Part shown: in pieces, positions 51,714 to 60,061 of the stretch
Layout: every line of letters begins with the position of its first letter
How positions within the stretch are numbered: the first letter of the stretch is position 1
From: JAFDVL01 sp043783625
Lineage (GTDB): Bacteria; Acidobacteriota; Blastocatellia; RBC074
Reading direction: 5' to 3'
Assembly: GCA_043783625.1 (NCBI GenBank)
Contig: JAYVZE010000148.1
Coordinates: forward strand, 6,451 to 70,450
DNA length: 64,000 nucleotides
The notes under the pieces: model-generated
Seen by the model: only the letters and a program-made list of their open reading frames with translations
Database searches by the model: none
Told to the model about the DNA's origin: nothing
Translations under genes and position numbers: made by a program

Positions 51714-53860
51714 AAGTCCGAATTGGCATTGACGTTGGCGGAACCTTCACCGATGTAGTCGTGATTGATAATGAGTCTCACGAATTGATCGGGCAGTTGA
51801 AATTTCCGACTTCGCATGACGCGCACGAAGGCGTGGCGCTCGGCATTATCACTGCGCTGGAACGTGCGATGCAGCAATTTGACCTTCAGCCTGACGAAGT
51901 CGCGTTCATCGCGCACAGCACAACGCAGGCAACAAATGCTTTGCTCGAAGGCGATGTTGCCAAAGTCGCAGTGCTGGGCATCGGCAATGGAATTGAGGCT
52001 TTGCTCGCCAAACGTGCCAGCAAAATTCCTCCGATTGAACTCGCTCCAAATAAACTTCTGACTGCCGACCATGCGTTCATCAATTCAAACAACGGCATTG
52101 TTGACGCTATCAATTTGCTGAAAGAACGCGGCGCAGAAGTCATCGTCGCCAGCGAAGCATTCAGCGTAGACCGCAAAACTCACGAAGAAAAAATTACAAC
52201 AGCAGCCAGAGAAGCCGGATTGCAAGCAACGAGCGGTCACGAAGTTAGCAGCCTGTACGGATTGCGCGTACGAACGCGAACCGCTGTTATCAACGCAGCA
52301 ATTTTGCCGAAAATGATTGCGACGGCAGAGATGACTGATGCTTGTGTTAAGTCTTCCGGCATTACGGCTCCGTTGATGATTATGCGTTCAGACGGCGGCG
52401 TGATGAGCGTTGCCGAAGTGTATCGCCGACCAATATTAACTATGCTTTCCGGCCCCGCCGCAGGCATCGCGGGTGCGCTCATGCATGAACGCGTCAGCGA
52501 TGGGATTTTCATCGAAGTCGGCGGAACTTCGGCAGATATTTCTGTCATTCGTGACGGCGCGCCGATGACGCGTCCGGCAAAACTCAACGGGCATCGAATG
52601 TATTTGAATACGCTGGATGTGCGGACGATGGGCGTAGGCGGTGGAAGTATGATTCGTGTAAATATTCACCATCAAGATGATCCTAATGCTCTCCATGACG
52701 TTGGACCTCGAAGTGCGCACATTGCGGGGTTAGGTTATTGCTGTTTCGCTCAGCCCAATGAATTTATAAATGCAACAATTGAACTCATCAACCCGTTACC
52801 AAGTGATGTAGAAGATCATGCAATTATAAATACAGGTACAAAAAGGTACGCAATAACTACCACTTGTGCAGCAAATTTACTTGGCTTAGTAAGCCCGTCA
52901 CACTTCGCTTATGGTAATCAAGACTCTGCGCGTCAGGCGTTTAATATGCTAATTGAAAAATTTGGCGAATATACAAACGCGGAAGAAATGGCAACGGACA
53001 TCTTAAAAATTGCCTGTGACAAAATTGTTCGCTCGATTGAAGAATTAATTTCCGAATACCAGCTCGACCGCGATCAGGTTGTCTTAGTTGGGGGTGGAGG
53101 CGGTGCGGCTTCGTTGGTTCCCTTTACTGCTCAGATGATGAAGCTCGAGCATCGCATCGCCCGTAATGCCGAAGTGATTTCTCCCATCGGTGTAGCAATG
53201 GCGATGGTGCGCGATACGATTGAACGCAATATTATTGATCCGACTCCTGAAGATATTTTGAAGGTCAGGCGTGAAGCTACCGAAGCAGCGATGAAGGCTG
53301 GCGCAGTCGCCGAAAGTATCGAAGTGCAAGTTGAGGTTGATAAGCGCAGAAATTTAGTTCGTGCGACGGCGATGGGAACTACTGAACTGCGCAAGCGTGA
53401 TGAGAACCAACAAAATCAAGGTCTTGCGCATTGCCGAATGATTGCTGCGAATTCGATGCGAATAAATGTTAATAACATAAATCTAGCGGCAGAAGCTGGC
53501 AACTGGTTGGCATTCACGGGTTCGCATACAACAAGTTCCCTGTTTGGATTGATAAAATCGCGGCGTGAAATGTTGCGGGTTTTGAACTCGTCGGGCGTGA
53601 TTCGTTTGCAACGGAGTACTGCGCACATTCATACTTGTTTATTACCACAACTCAAAGACAAACTCATTGAGGCGATTGAGCAATTGACTGATTTTGGTGA
53701 TGCGGGTCGCGCCATCCCGGACATTTTTGTTTTGTATGGATCGCGGTTGGCAAATTTTTCAGGGCTGGCTGATCTTGAGCAGGTTCTGGCTCTGACCGAA
53801 GTTGAGTTGCGCTCGCTTGATCCGGCGACTAAATTAATTGTGATCGCGTGTCCGAAATAG
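51710..53860 (+). CDS. Hydantoinase A / oxoprolinase-like protein
   Basis: The start at 51710 overlaps the permease stop (ATGA). The 716-residue protein has the HyuA-type ATPase fold: GIDVGGTFTDVVV at residues 5-17, HSTTQATNALLEG near 66, SGPAAGIAGALM near 250, FIEVGGTSADIS near 270, GVGGGSMIRV near 310 and VVLVGGGGGAASLVPF near 460. These enzymes open hydantoin, 5-oxoproline or N-methylhydantoin rings with ATP. No HyuB-type partner is present, unusual for the bacterial two-subunit enzymes. The region after residue 540 is a less conserved extension. Confidence 0.85.
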   Translation: MKVRIGIDVGGTFTDVVVIDNESHELIGQLKFPTSHDAHEGVALGIITALERAMQQFDLQPDEVAFIAHSTTQATNALLEGDVAKVAVLGIGNGIEALLAKRASKIPPIELAPNKLLTADHAFINSNNGIVDAINLLKERGAEVIVASEAFSVDRKTHEEKITTAAREAGLQATSGHEVSSLYGLRVRTRTAVINAAILPKMIATAEMTDACVKSSGITAPLMIMRSDGGVMSVAEVYRRPILTMLSGPAAGIAGALMHERVSDGIFIEVGGTSADISVIRDGAPMTRPAKLNGHRMYLNTLDVRTMGVGGGSMIRVNIHHQDDPNALHDVGPRSAHIAGLGYCCFAQPNEFINATIELINPLPSDVEDHAIINTGTKRYAITTTCAANLLGLVSPSHFAYGNQDSARQAFNMLIEKFGEYTNAEEMATDILKIACDKIVRSIEELISEYQLDRDQVVLVGGGGGAASLVPFTAQMMKLEHRIARNAEVISPIGVAMAMVRDTIERNIIDPTPEDILKVRREATEAAMKAGAVAESIEVQVEVDKRRNLVRATAMGTTELRKRDENQQNQGLAHCRMIAANSMRINVNNINLAAEAGNWLAFTGSHTTSSLFGLIKSRREMLRVLNSSGVIRLQRSTAHIHTCLLPQLKDKLIEAIEQLTDFGDAGRAIPDIFVLYGSRLANFSGLADLEQVLALTEVELRSLDPATKLIVIACPK

Positions 53861-53889
53861 ACAACATTGGTTCCACTAACTTTTGCGTT

Positions 53890-54828
53890 ATGCGTTTCTT
53901 CGCTCTAATTATCTGGCTGACTTTAGTTGTGACAGCCATCGCACAGCCTCCGCCACAGGATGCAAAATCACATGCGATTACCCTACTCAATCAGGCTCGT
54001 GCAGTGCTTGGCAATACAAATATTCAAACGCTTTCCGCTTCCGGTAAAGTTCGCCGCCCAACGAAATACACGGTAGTTACTGCGCCTGACAAGATTCAGG
54101 AAAAACAAAAAATACTGACCAGCAAGGTCGAATTTGATTTTGAATTTCCTGATAAATTCCGGCTCCGCGAAAAAGGCAATACGATTTACGATACCAGCTT
54201 TGAGTTTTTGCAAATCATTAACGGTCAAGAAACCTGGGTCTATCCAATCCCGGTCGCACCTTCGACGCCTGACAATCGCCGCGTCGTGAACGCTGAGGAG
54301 GTCGAACAAAACCTTACCAAAAAATTACAAGCCGTGAGAGTTTCAATCTCGCGCTTTACGCTGGCGTGGTTATTGCGATCATTGCCGGGCTGGCCTTTTG
54401 AATTCAGCTATGGCGGCATTGATTCCACTGAAATTGGTACGCCTGACGTGATTGCAGTCCGCGACGCTGACGGATATAAAACGTTAATGACATTAGACCG
54501 GCAAACGCATTTACCACTCGCCTTGCTGGAAACGATTGTGGCTCCCCAGCGAGAACCTGTACTGGTTTCTGTCGCGAGCTTTGACCGAAGATTTACGCGA
54601 GCGACGTTCCTCAGAGCCAGACAGGAAAGAATCGCGCGCGCTAAACCTCCACAGCCCGTCTCAGTCGAAATGCGAATGTCTGAGCATCGCGTAGTAAATG
54701 GACTAAAACTGCCGACAAAAATTTTAACGTTCCATAATGGTCAACTGGTTGAAGAAATCGAGATTACAAACTTTGCTATCAATCGCCCAATTAATCCTGA
54801 AAAATTTGAAGAAAAACGACCGCGATGA
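53890..54828 (+). CDS. Exported protein, LolA/MucB-like beta-rich
   Basis: The ATG at 53890 starts a signal peptide (MRFFALIIWLTLVVTAIA) and gives 312 residues. The mature part is rich in beta-strand patterns, with LSASGKVRRPT near the start, FEFPDKFRLREKG, INGQETWVYP and MSEHRVVNGLKLPTKI, the outline of an outer-membrane lipoprotein-sorting-like fold. Such acidobacterial proteins may bind lipids or hydrophobic ligands, but no function is known. It overlaps the hydantoinase gene only by frame extension; the true gap is 29 bases. Confidence 0.75.
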   Translation: MRFFALIIWLTLVVTAIAQPPPQDAKSHAITLLNQARAVLGNTNIQTLSASGKVRRPTKYTVVTAPDKIQEKQKILTSKVEFDFEFPDKFRLREKGNTIYDTSFEFLQIINGQETWVYPIPVAPSTPDNRRVVNAEEVEQNLTKKLQAVRVSISRFTLAWLLRSLPGWPFEFSYGGIDSTEIGTPDVIAVRDADGYKTLMTLDRQTHLPLALLETIVAPQREPVLVSVASFDRRFTRATFLRARQERIARAKPPQPVSVEMRMSEHRVVNGLKLPTKILTFHNGQLVEEIEITNFAINRPINPEKFEEKRPR

Positions 54829-55285
54829 CGAGCGGAGAAAAGCAGCAGCATCTTCTCGTCACCAACTCCCCTCCCAAATCGCCGCCGCTTGCGAAATCCC
54901 TATCAAATATGAAAGACTCTCTCTCGCTTTCGGGCGTATCGTTTATTTAGCTGAAGCTTTTTTGCAACCGCCGGGCATCACAGTAAATCTGACTGCGGTT
55001 GAGAAACTTTTAACTTATGCTGGACAAGCCCCGGATGAATATCGTGTCTGGTTTACAGAGGCTGCATTATTAGAAGTCATTATCGCCCATGAGCTTTATC
55101 ATATTTTAGCGCAGCAACCTTCAAGCCGATTGGTCGAAGCGCAGGCTCATGATTTTGCGCAAGCCTTGACGGGGCTACCTTTTGCGCCGCTTGTTTACGA
55201 AGAAATTTTGCGACAGACTACCGAATGGACCACGAACAATACTACTTGGGAATTGACGGAGGACAGAGTCACACAACTGCATTAA
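54806..55285 (+). CDS. Protein with HExxH motif, possible metallopeptidase-like
   Basis: The reading frame lacks an ATG in a good position. A TTG at 54806 is one possible start, an ATG at 54737 inside the previous gene another. The protein (about 160 residues) carries VIIAHELYHILAQQ near residue 95, an HExxH-type zinc-binding signature, and E/D-containing helices after it (RLVEAQAHDFAQAL). An ATG at 54825 overlaps the preceding stop (ATGA) as at other junctions in this operon, but in a different frame, so a frameshift near 54.85-54.95 kb is possible. Confidence 0.65.
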   Translation: MKKNDRDDERRKAAASSRHQLPSQIAAACEIPIKYERLSLAFGRIVYLAEAFLQPPGITVNLTAVEKLLTYAGQAPDEYRVWFTEAALLEVIIAHELYHILAQQPSSRLVEAQAHDFAQALTGLPFAPLVYEEILRQTTEWTTNNTTWELTEDRVTQLH

Positions 55286-56223
55286 TTGCGAATGCTGATG
55301 GGGTAATTTTGGGGCGTGGGCTGTCAGGGCCGTCGAATCATACACGCGAACCCGGTGGACGCGAGCGACTGGAGCGAGCGGTCAGCGAATCGGTGAGTGA
55401 TGCTTTACGCGCCGCCGGATTAATGGAGCGCGGAGCTATCGGTGATTTTTATTTTCGGAGCGCACATCTGGCGATGACTGGCGAACCTGAAGATAAAATC
55501 GCTATTGTTCAGCAAATTCTCAGTGCGGAAAATCTGGTCGTTGGTCACGATGCTCCCGGTGCATTGTCCGGCGCACTGGCGGGCGCAGATGGGATTATCG
55601 TGTTGGCGGGAACCGGCTCTGTAGCTTATGGCGAAATGCAGATCAGTAAGGTCAGTCGCCGCGCAGTCAGAGTTGGAGGCAATGGCTATCTTTTCGGCGA
55701 TGAAGGCAGCGGATTTTGGATGGGCAAAGAATCTTTGCGGCTGGCAATTTACGGTGAAGATCGCGGGTTATTTGAAGATGAAACTTTTAAGTCAGCTCTG
55801 CTCTCACATTTCAAGCGGGATCAACTTAAAACCATCGCTGAAGATTTTTACGCTGGAATCATTTCGCGCGAGCAACTGGCTTCATTTTCGACACGGATTG
55901 ATCGCCTCGCTAAACAAGGTGATGAAATAGCACTCGGATTACTTGACCAGTCTGCTGCTGATTTAGCGGAACTCGCTGAGGCGACCGCACTTCAGCTTGG
56001 CGCAACTAAAAAACGTCTGCAAATTTCTTACGGCGGTGGAATTTTTCTAAGCAAATCGGTACTCAAACAATTCAGGCTTCTGGTCAGCGAGTTATTGCCA
56101 AAAGCTCAAATTATCGCTCCGCTCTTTACACCGGATATTGGGGCATTACTTCTGGCCTATCGCCATGCAAACAAGAAAATAACGAAGAATTTATTAACAA
56201 ATTTACAGCGCTATGAATCTTGA
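55225..56223 (+). CDS. BadF/BadG/NagK-type sugar kinase or ATPase
   Basis: The 332-residue protein has the actin-like ATPase motifs: YLGIDGGQSHTTALI (phosphate 1), GADGIIVLAGTGSVAYG near 125 (phosphate 2), GGNGYLFGDEGSGFWMG (typical of GlcNAc kinase-like proteins) and ISYGGGIFLSKS (adenosine motif). This is the N-acetylglucosamine kinase-like subgroup of the BadF family. With NanE directly downstream, a role in phosphorylating ManNAc or GlcNAc is a fair inference. It overlaps the HExxH frame by 61 bp and NanE by 11 bp. Confidence 0.88.
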   Translation: MDHEQYYLGIDGGQSHTTALIANADGVILGRGLSGPSNHTREPGGRERLERAVSESVSDALRAAGLMERGAIGDFYFRSAHLAMTGEPEDKIAIVQQILSAENLVVGHDAPGALSGALAGADGIIVLAGTGSVAYGEMQISKVSRRAVRVGGNGYLFGDEGSGFWMGKESLRLAIYGEDRGLFEDETFKSALLSHFKRDQLKTIAEDFYAGIISREQLASFSTRIDRLAKQGDEIALGLLDQSAADLAELAEATALQLGATKKRLQISYGGGIFLSKSVLKQFRLLVSELLPKAQIIAPLFTPDIGALLLAYRHANKKITKNLLTNLQRYES

Positions 56224-56881
56224 ACAACTGCGCGGCAAATTAATTGTTTCATGTCAGGCTCCTTTTGGCTCGCCGCTTAACGAACCTGCTATTATTAGTG
56301 CAATGGCACTCACTGCTGAACAGGAAGGCGCCGCCGGAGTCCGGCTTAATTATCCCGCTAACATTCAAGCTGCACGTCAACGAATTTCCATCCCAATTAT
56401 CGGGATTGAGAAAGTCGTCACCGACGGTTTTGATGTCTATATCACGCCGACTTTCTCTATTGCCGAACAATTGGCACAGAGCGGCGCTGACATCATTGCG
56501 CTGGACGCCACACGCCGCCCACGCCCAAATGGTGAGATCATCGAAGCCTTAATTCCGCGCATCAGAAAAAATTTACGACGACCTGTCATGGCTGACATTG
56601 CCACATTTGAGGAAGGATTATTTGCGGCAGATTGTGGCGCGGATATTGTAGCGACTTCGCTATGCGGCTACACTGCCGAATCTCAGGGCACTTCTTTACC
56701 GGCTCTGAATTTACTGGAGAATCTGGCCAGGAAATTATCTGTCCCGATTATTTGCGAAGGTGGTGTAGCGTCACCCGAAGATTTGCGCCGTGCCTTCGAT
56801 GCGGGAGCATTCGCTGTCGTTGTGGGCACAGCGATTACCGGGATTAATCAGTTAGTCCAACAATTTGTGTGCGCGACTTAG
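56213..56881 (+). CDS. nanE: N-acetylmannosamine-6-phosphate 2-epimerase
   Basis: NanE converts N-acetylmannosamine 6-phosphate to N-acetylglucosamine 6-phosphate in sialic acid and ManNAc use. The 222-residue TIM barrel shows the family motifs: LIVSCQAPFGSPLNEP near the start, AAGVRLNYPANI, FDVYITPTF, ALDATRRPRPNG, VMADIATFEEGLFA, GADIVATSLCGYT and ICEGGVASPEDLRRAF with GTAITGI at the end. It ends the operon starting at 48.7 kb. No sialate lyase (NanA) or deacetylase (NagA) is in the window. Confidence 0.95.
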   Translation: MNLEQLRGKLIVSCQAPFGSPLNEPAIISAMALTAEQEGAAGVRLNYPANIQAARQRISIPIIGIEKVVTDGFDVYITPTFSIAEQLAQSGADIIALDATRRPRPNGEIIEALIPRIRKNLRRPVMADIATFEEGLFAADCGADIVATSLCGYTAESQGTSLPALNLLENLARKLSVPIICEGGVASPEDLRRAFDAGAFAVVVGTAITGINQLVQQFVCAT

Positions 56882-57071
56882 GGGTAGAATTCTCAAATAC
56901 AAAAAATCAGCATTGAAAACTCCGCGACGTTTTTGTAAGAGGTAATTCATCACTTGCGCATACGAAACGCAGAACATACGATTCGTTCCGATAACTAGCT
57001 CTCACACAACTTATTTTTACCTGTAGCCATCTAAAATGGCGCAATCACAAAACAATTGTGGAAGTGATTGT

Positions 57072-57092
57072 CAGTTATTAGTAATATAACTG
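57072..57092. promoter_or_regulatory. Short palindrome upstream of the ClpC-like gene
   Basis: CAGTTAT (57072-57078) and ATAACTG (57086-57092) are perfect inverted arms with a 7-base AT-rich centre, 75 bases before the start codon. The size fits a dimeric regulator site. The region 56882-57167 otherwise shows no gene. Confidence 0.3.
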
Positions 57093-57167
57093 TATAGAAA
57101 CGAAACTGTTTTCCGAAACCAGCGCGTCGCGTTTTATTGCGTGTTTGCGGCAGAGGAGAAAAAGCAT

Positions 57168-58352
57168 ATGAATCAAAGCGGACAAAAATCAGCTACCACA
57201 CCAAATTTCTTAAACCCTGATCTGAAAAGCCCGCGTGCTCAAGAGTTTGAAGACAAACTCTCATCGCGCATCGTTGGTCAGGAACGTGCCATTCGTCGCA
57301 TGACGCAACTGTATCAAATCTTCCTAGCGGGTTTGGCACATCCCGGTCGTCCAATTGGCACGATGCTTTTCCTGGGCCCAACTGGCTCTGGAAAAACTCG
57401 CGTCGTCGAAGCGGCAGCCGAAGTTTTATTTGGCGATTCCAATCTAGTTACTAAAATTGATTGCGCCGAATTTCAACATTCGCACGAAATTGCGAAGTTG
57501 ATCGGCTCGCCTCCAGGCTACTTAGGACACCGCGAAACGTCTCCTATGCTGACGCAGGAAAATATTGATCGCTCGCATACGGAAACACTCAAGTTCTCGC
57601 TCGTGCTTTTCGACGAAATCGAAAAAGCGAGTGATGCTTTATGGCAATTGCTATTAGGCATTCTCGATAAAGCGACTTTGACTTTGGGTGATAATCGTCG
57701 CGTAGATTTTTCCAGCTCCATCGTCATCATGACTTCAAATCTTGGTGCTCGTGAAATGAGCGAAATGATTTCCGGGGGAATCGGATTTGCCCCTAAACCT
57801 GGCGTTGATCCGAGCGATATTGATCAAAAGATTTATCGTACGGCACAGGAAGCCGCACGCCGGAAATTCTCGCCGGAATTTATGAACCGCATTGATAAAG
57901 TGGTCGTTTTCCGTAGCCTGCGTGAAGTACATCTGCAACAAATTCTGGAAATTGAATTGAATGCCGTGCAGGAACGTATTATGCGTGGTTCTGGGGAGAA
58001 GTTTATTTTCAAATGCACCGACGAGGCTAAGCAATTTTTATTGGACGAAGGCATTGACTTCAAATATGGAGCGCGTCACTTAAAACGTGCCATTGAACGT
58101 TTCCTCGTTTTCCCATTGTCAAATTTGGTCGCTACGGGGCAAATTGGATTGGGTGATTTATTACTCGTAGATTATTCAAAAGAGGCCGGGAAACTGACTT
58201 TTTCTAAGGAATCTGATGGGGCGTTAGTTCATGACTCGAGTCATAACATTTTGGATCTGACTCACATCGAGGATCAGCAGTCGCTCAATGCGGAAGCGTT
58301 TATCGCTGATACGCAGGTCGCACCAGCTCGAGCAAAAGATAAAAAGCAGTGA
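57168..58352 (+). CDS. Single-AAA+ ClpC/ClpA-like unfoldase
   Basis: A GAGGAG site nine bases upstream supports the ATG at 57168, giving 394 residues. The protein is a single AAA_2 module like the second ring of ClpA/B/C: IVGQERAIRRM near residue 34, Walker A GPTGSGKTR near 71, the pore loop PPGYLGH near 115, Walker B LVLFDEIEKA near 145, sensor and arginine finger in FSPEFMNRIDKVVVF, and the C-terminal small domain ending ARHLKRAIERFL. GGIGFAP near residue 205 sits where ClpP-binding Clp ATPases carry the IGF/L loop. No N-domain or first ring exists. A terminator follows. Confidence 0.9.
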   Translation: MNQSGQKSATTPNFLNPDLKSPRAQEFEDKLSSRIVGQERAIRRMTQLYQIFLAGLAHPGRPIGTMLFLGPTGSGKTRVVEAAAEVLFGDSNLVTKIDCAEFQHSHEIAKLIGSPPGYLGHRETSPMLTQENIDRSHTETLKFSLVLFDEIEKASDALWQLLLGILDKATLTLGDNRRVDFSSSIVIMTSNLGAREMSEMISGGIGFAPKPGVDPSDIDQKIYRTAQEAARRKFSPEFMNRIDKVVVFRSLREVHLQQILEIELNAVQERIMRGSGEKFIFKCTDEAKQFLLDEGIDFKYGARHLKRAIERFLVFPLSNLVATGQIGLGDLLLVDYSKEAGKLTFSKESDGALVHDSSHNILDLTHIEDQQSLNAEAFIADTQVAPARAKDKKQ

Positions 58353-58370
58353 ATCTTATCTGCCATTCGT

Positions 58371-58424
58371 AAAAGCCAGAAGAAGTCGTGTACAGGTGAC
58401 TTCTTCTGGCTTTTTATTTTTTTT
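58371..58424 (+). terminator. Rho-independent terminator
   Basis: AAAAGCCAGAAGAAGTC (58371-58387) pairs perfectly with 58398-58414 over a 10-base loop and is followed by TTTATTTTTTTT. It ends the ClpC-like transcript and faces the convergent O-antigen ligase gene. Confidence 0.9.
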
Positions 58425-58429
58425 GCAAT

Positions 58430-59716
58430 TTATCGCAACAGGTTTTGATGCCCCTGATCAATTCGTGAGTAGCCGTCATACTCTTGCTCATCAGTTTCTT
58501 CATCTTCCTTCATCGGCATCGTTGTCGCCAACGCTGCCAGTGCTAAAAACAACTGTGCATTGTTGGTAATTTGTAAATTGAAATCTACGAAACTGTGGAT
58601 CGCTATCCCGAAACATCCCGCCAGAGCACCAAGAATGACCGCACGCCTTCGGATGTTTTTAGTTTGCATCAAGGCAAAGCCTTTGCCAAATAAGATCACG
58701 ATAAAACTTACCGTGAGGAGGAGTCCGACGATGCCCGTCTCAGCAATAATATGCAGATAATCGTTATGCGCCTGTTCAGCCCGCAAAATGCCTGAGCTTT
58801 GATCATAACGTGGATACACGAACTGATAAGCCCCTAAGCCCACACCGAGGATAGGATGATCTTTAATCATCCTTGAGGTATTTTGCCATAACTCACTACG
58901 CGAAAATTTCATGTCCGGTGTTTCACCAATTTCGGTCTCCGATTGAATGCTTGCAAAACGCTGCATTAAATCATCCGAACTGGTAATAAACATAGCTCCG
59001 GCAGCCATCACTACCAAGAGCACAGCAGTTGCAGCAAAGCGCATTTTCAAACTTCTTTCACTTCCACTTTCTGCACCTTTTCGTCCTCCAACAGAAATCA
59101 TGGCAAGAAAGAAAATCACTGCTGCAAATGATAAAAAGCCCCCACGCGAAGCACATAACACAATCGCAGAACACATAATTATCAAATAGCAAATATGCAA
59201 TGCCATCCGTTCACGTTGAACTGTTCGCAGTAATACCCGTGCGCCTGTTAACCCCACTGCCATCACACAAAACCCTGCAAAATGGTTTCGGTTAACGAAG
59301 GGGCCATATCCTGCATTCGCTTTTGGCCAAATCAGCTTTCCTAAATAACTCTGCCCAATTCCAATCAAAGCAATAATTGAAGCCATCACTATTACTACAT
59401 TTACGACAGTCTGCCGTCGTTGATCTGTATTAATAAAAGTACAGAAAAGTGCAAAAAACAATCCTAAGACTAACCACTTGATGGCAGCATCCCAAGTCGC
59501 AAACGAGTCATAAGTCAGTGATTTTCGTGAGGCGATTGGTACTATTAACTGAATTACTGCCACAGTTAGTAACCCTAGTAACGGATATTTCAGAGGACTA
59601 AATTCAAAATTTATTTCTTTCTGTAGAAATATTTGGACTGCCCATAACACAGTAGTCGCCAAAACTAATAGCTCCCAAATGCCTGTTGACCAGGTCTCAA
59701 CCGTGGCATACGGCAA
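58430..59716 (-). CDS. O-antigen ligase family membrane protein (Wzy_C)
   Basis: The 428-residue frame starts at TTG (59716) and contains about ten transmembrane helices. The large periplasmic loop has DHPILGVGLGAYQFVYPRYD and the conserved QAHNDYLHIIAETGIVG, both typical of Wzy_C ligases such as WaaL or exopolysaccharide polymerases. They join O-antigen or other polymers to a carrier. The frame continues upstream to about 59790 without an ATG, through a hydrophobic stretch (IIYYLLIALLLITPLP); a GAGGTGAG site before an ATT at 59770 hints that the true start is further upstream. Confidence 0.88.
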   Translation of the reverse strand: MPYATVETWSTGIWELLVLATTVLWAVQIFLQKEINFEFSPLKYPLLGLLTVAVIQLIVPIASRKSLTYDSFATWDAAIKWLVLGLFFALFCTFINTDQRRQTVVNVVIVMASIIALIGIGQSYLGKLIWPKANAGYGPFVNRNHFAGFCVMAVGLTGARVLLRTVQRERMALHICYLIIMCSAIVLCASRGGFLSFAAVIFFLAMISVGGRKGAESGSERSLKMRFAATAVLLVVMAAGAMFITSSDDLMQRFASIQSETEIGETPDMKFSRSELWQNTSRMIKDHPILGVGLGAYQFVYPRYDQSSGILRAEQAHNDYLHIIAETGIVGLLLTVSFIVILFGKGFALMQTKNIRRRAVILGALAGCFGIAIHSFVDFNLQITNNAQLFLALAALATTMPMKEDEETDEQEYDGYSRIDQGHQNLLR

Positions 59717-59923
59717 GGGAGTTATGAGGAGCAGCGCGATTAGTAAATAATATATGATCTTGTCGAGAATATTCTCACCTCGGTTGAGTTAGCTACTATT
59801 TCAGATTTGATAATTCTACCTCTAATCATTGACTGTACAAAGTCTGTGGCTCTTTAGTACGTTAAATCTGGCTGATACTTTTATAAAGTTATCACCTATC
59901 CTTCCGCTCTCTCAGCTTCTCGT

Positions 59924-59951
59924 TTGACAAATTTAAAACCTACTGTACACT
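59924..59951 (+). promoter_or_regulatory. Sigma-70-type promoter for the GGDEF gene
   Basis: TTGACA at 59924-59929 and TACACT at 59946-59951 are separated by 16 bases. The downstream ATG lies about 110 bases further on. This is the best consensus-like promoter noticed in the window. Confidence 0.55.
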
Positions 59952-60061
59952 CTTGCCATCCGGTAGTTTAAATTATTTTTAACTGGCGTTCAGCTGTATG
60001 CTTTTACCCCCACTGACAGCCGACGGAGAAATTGCCCCCTACAATTGTCCCCGACATTGGT

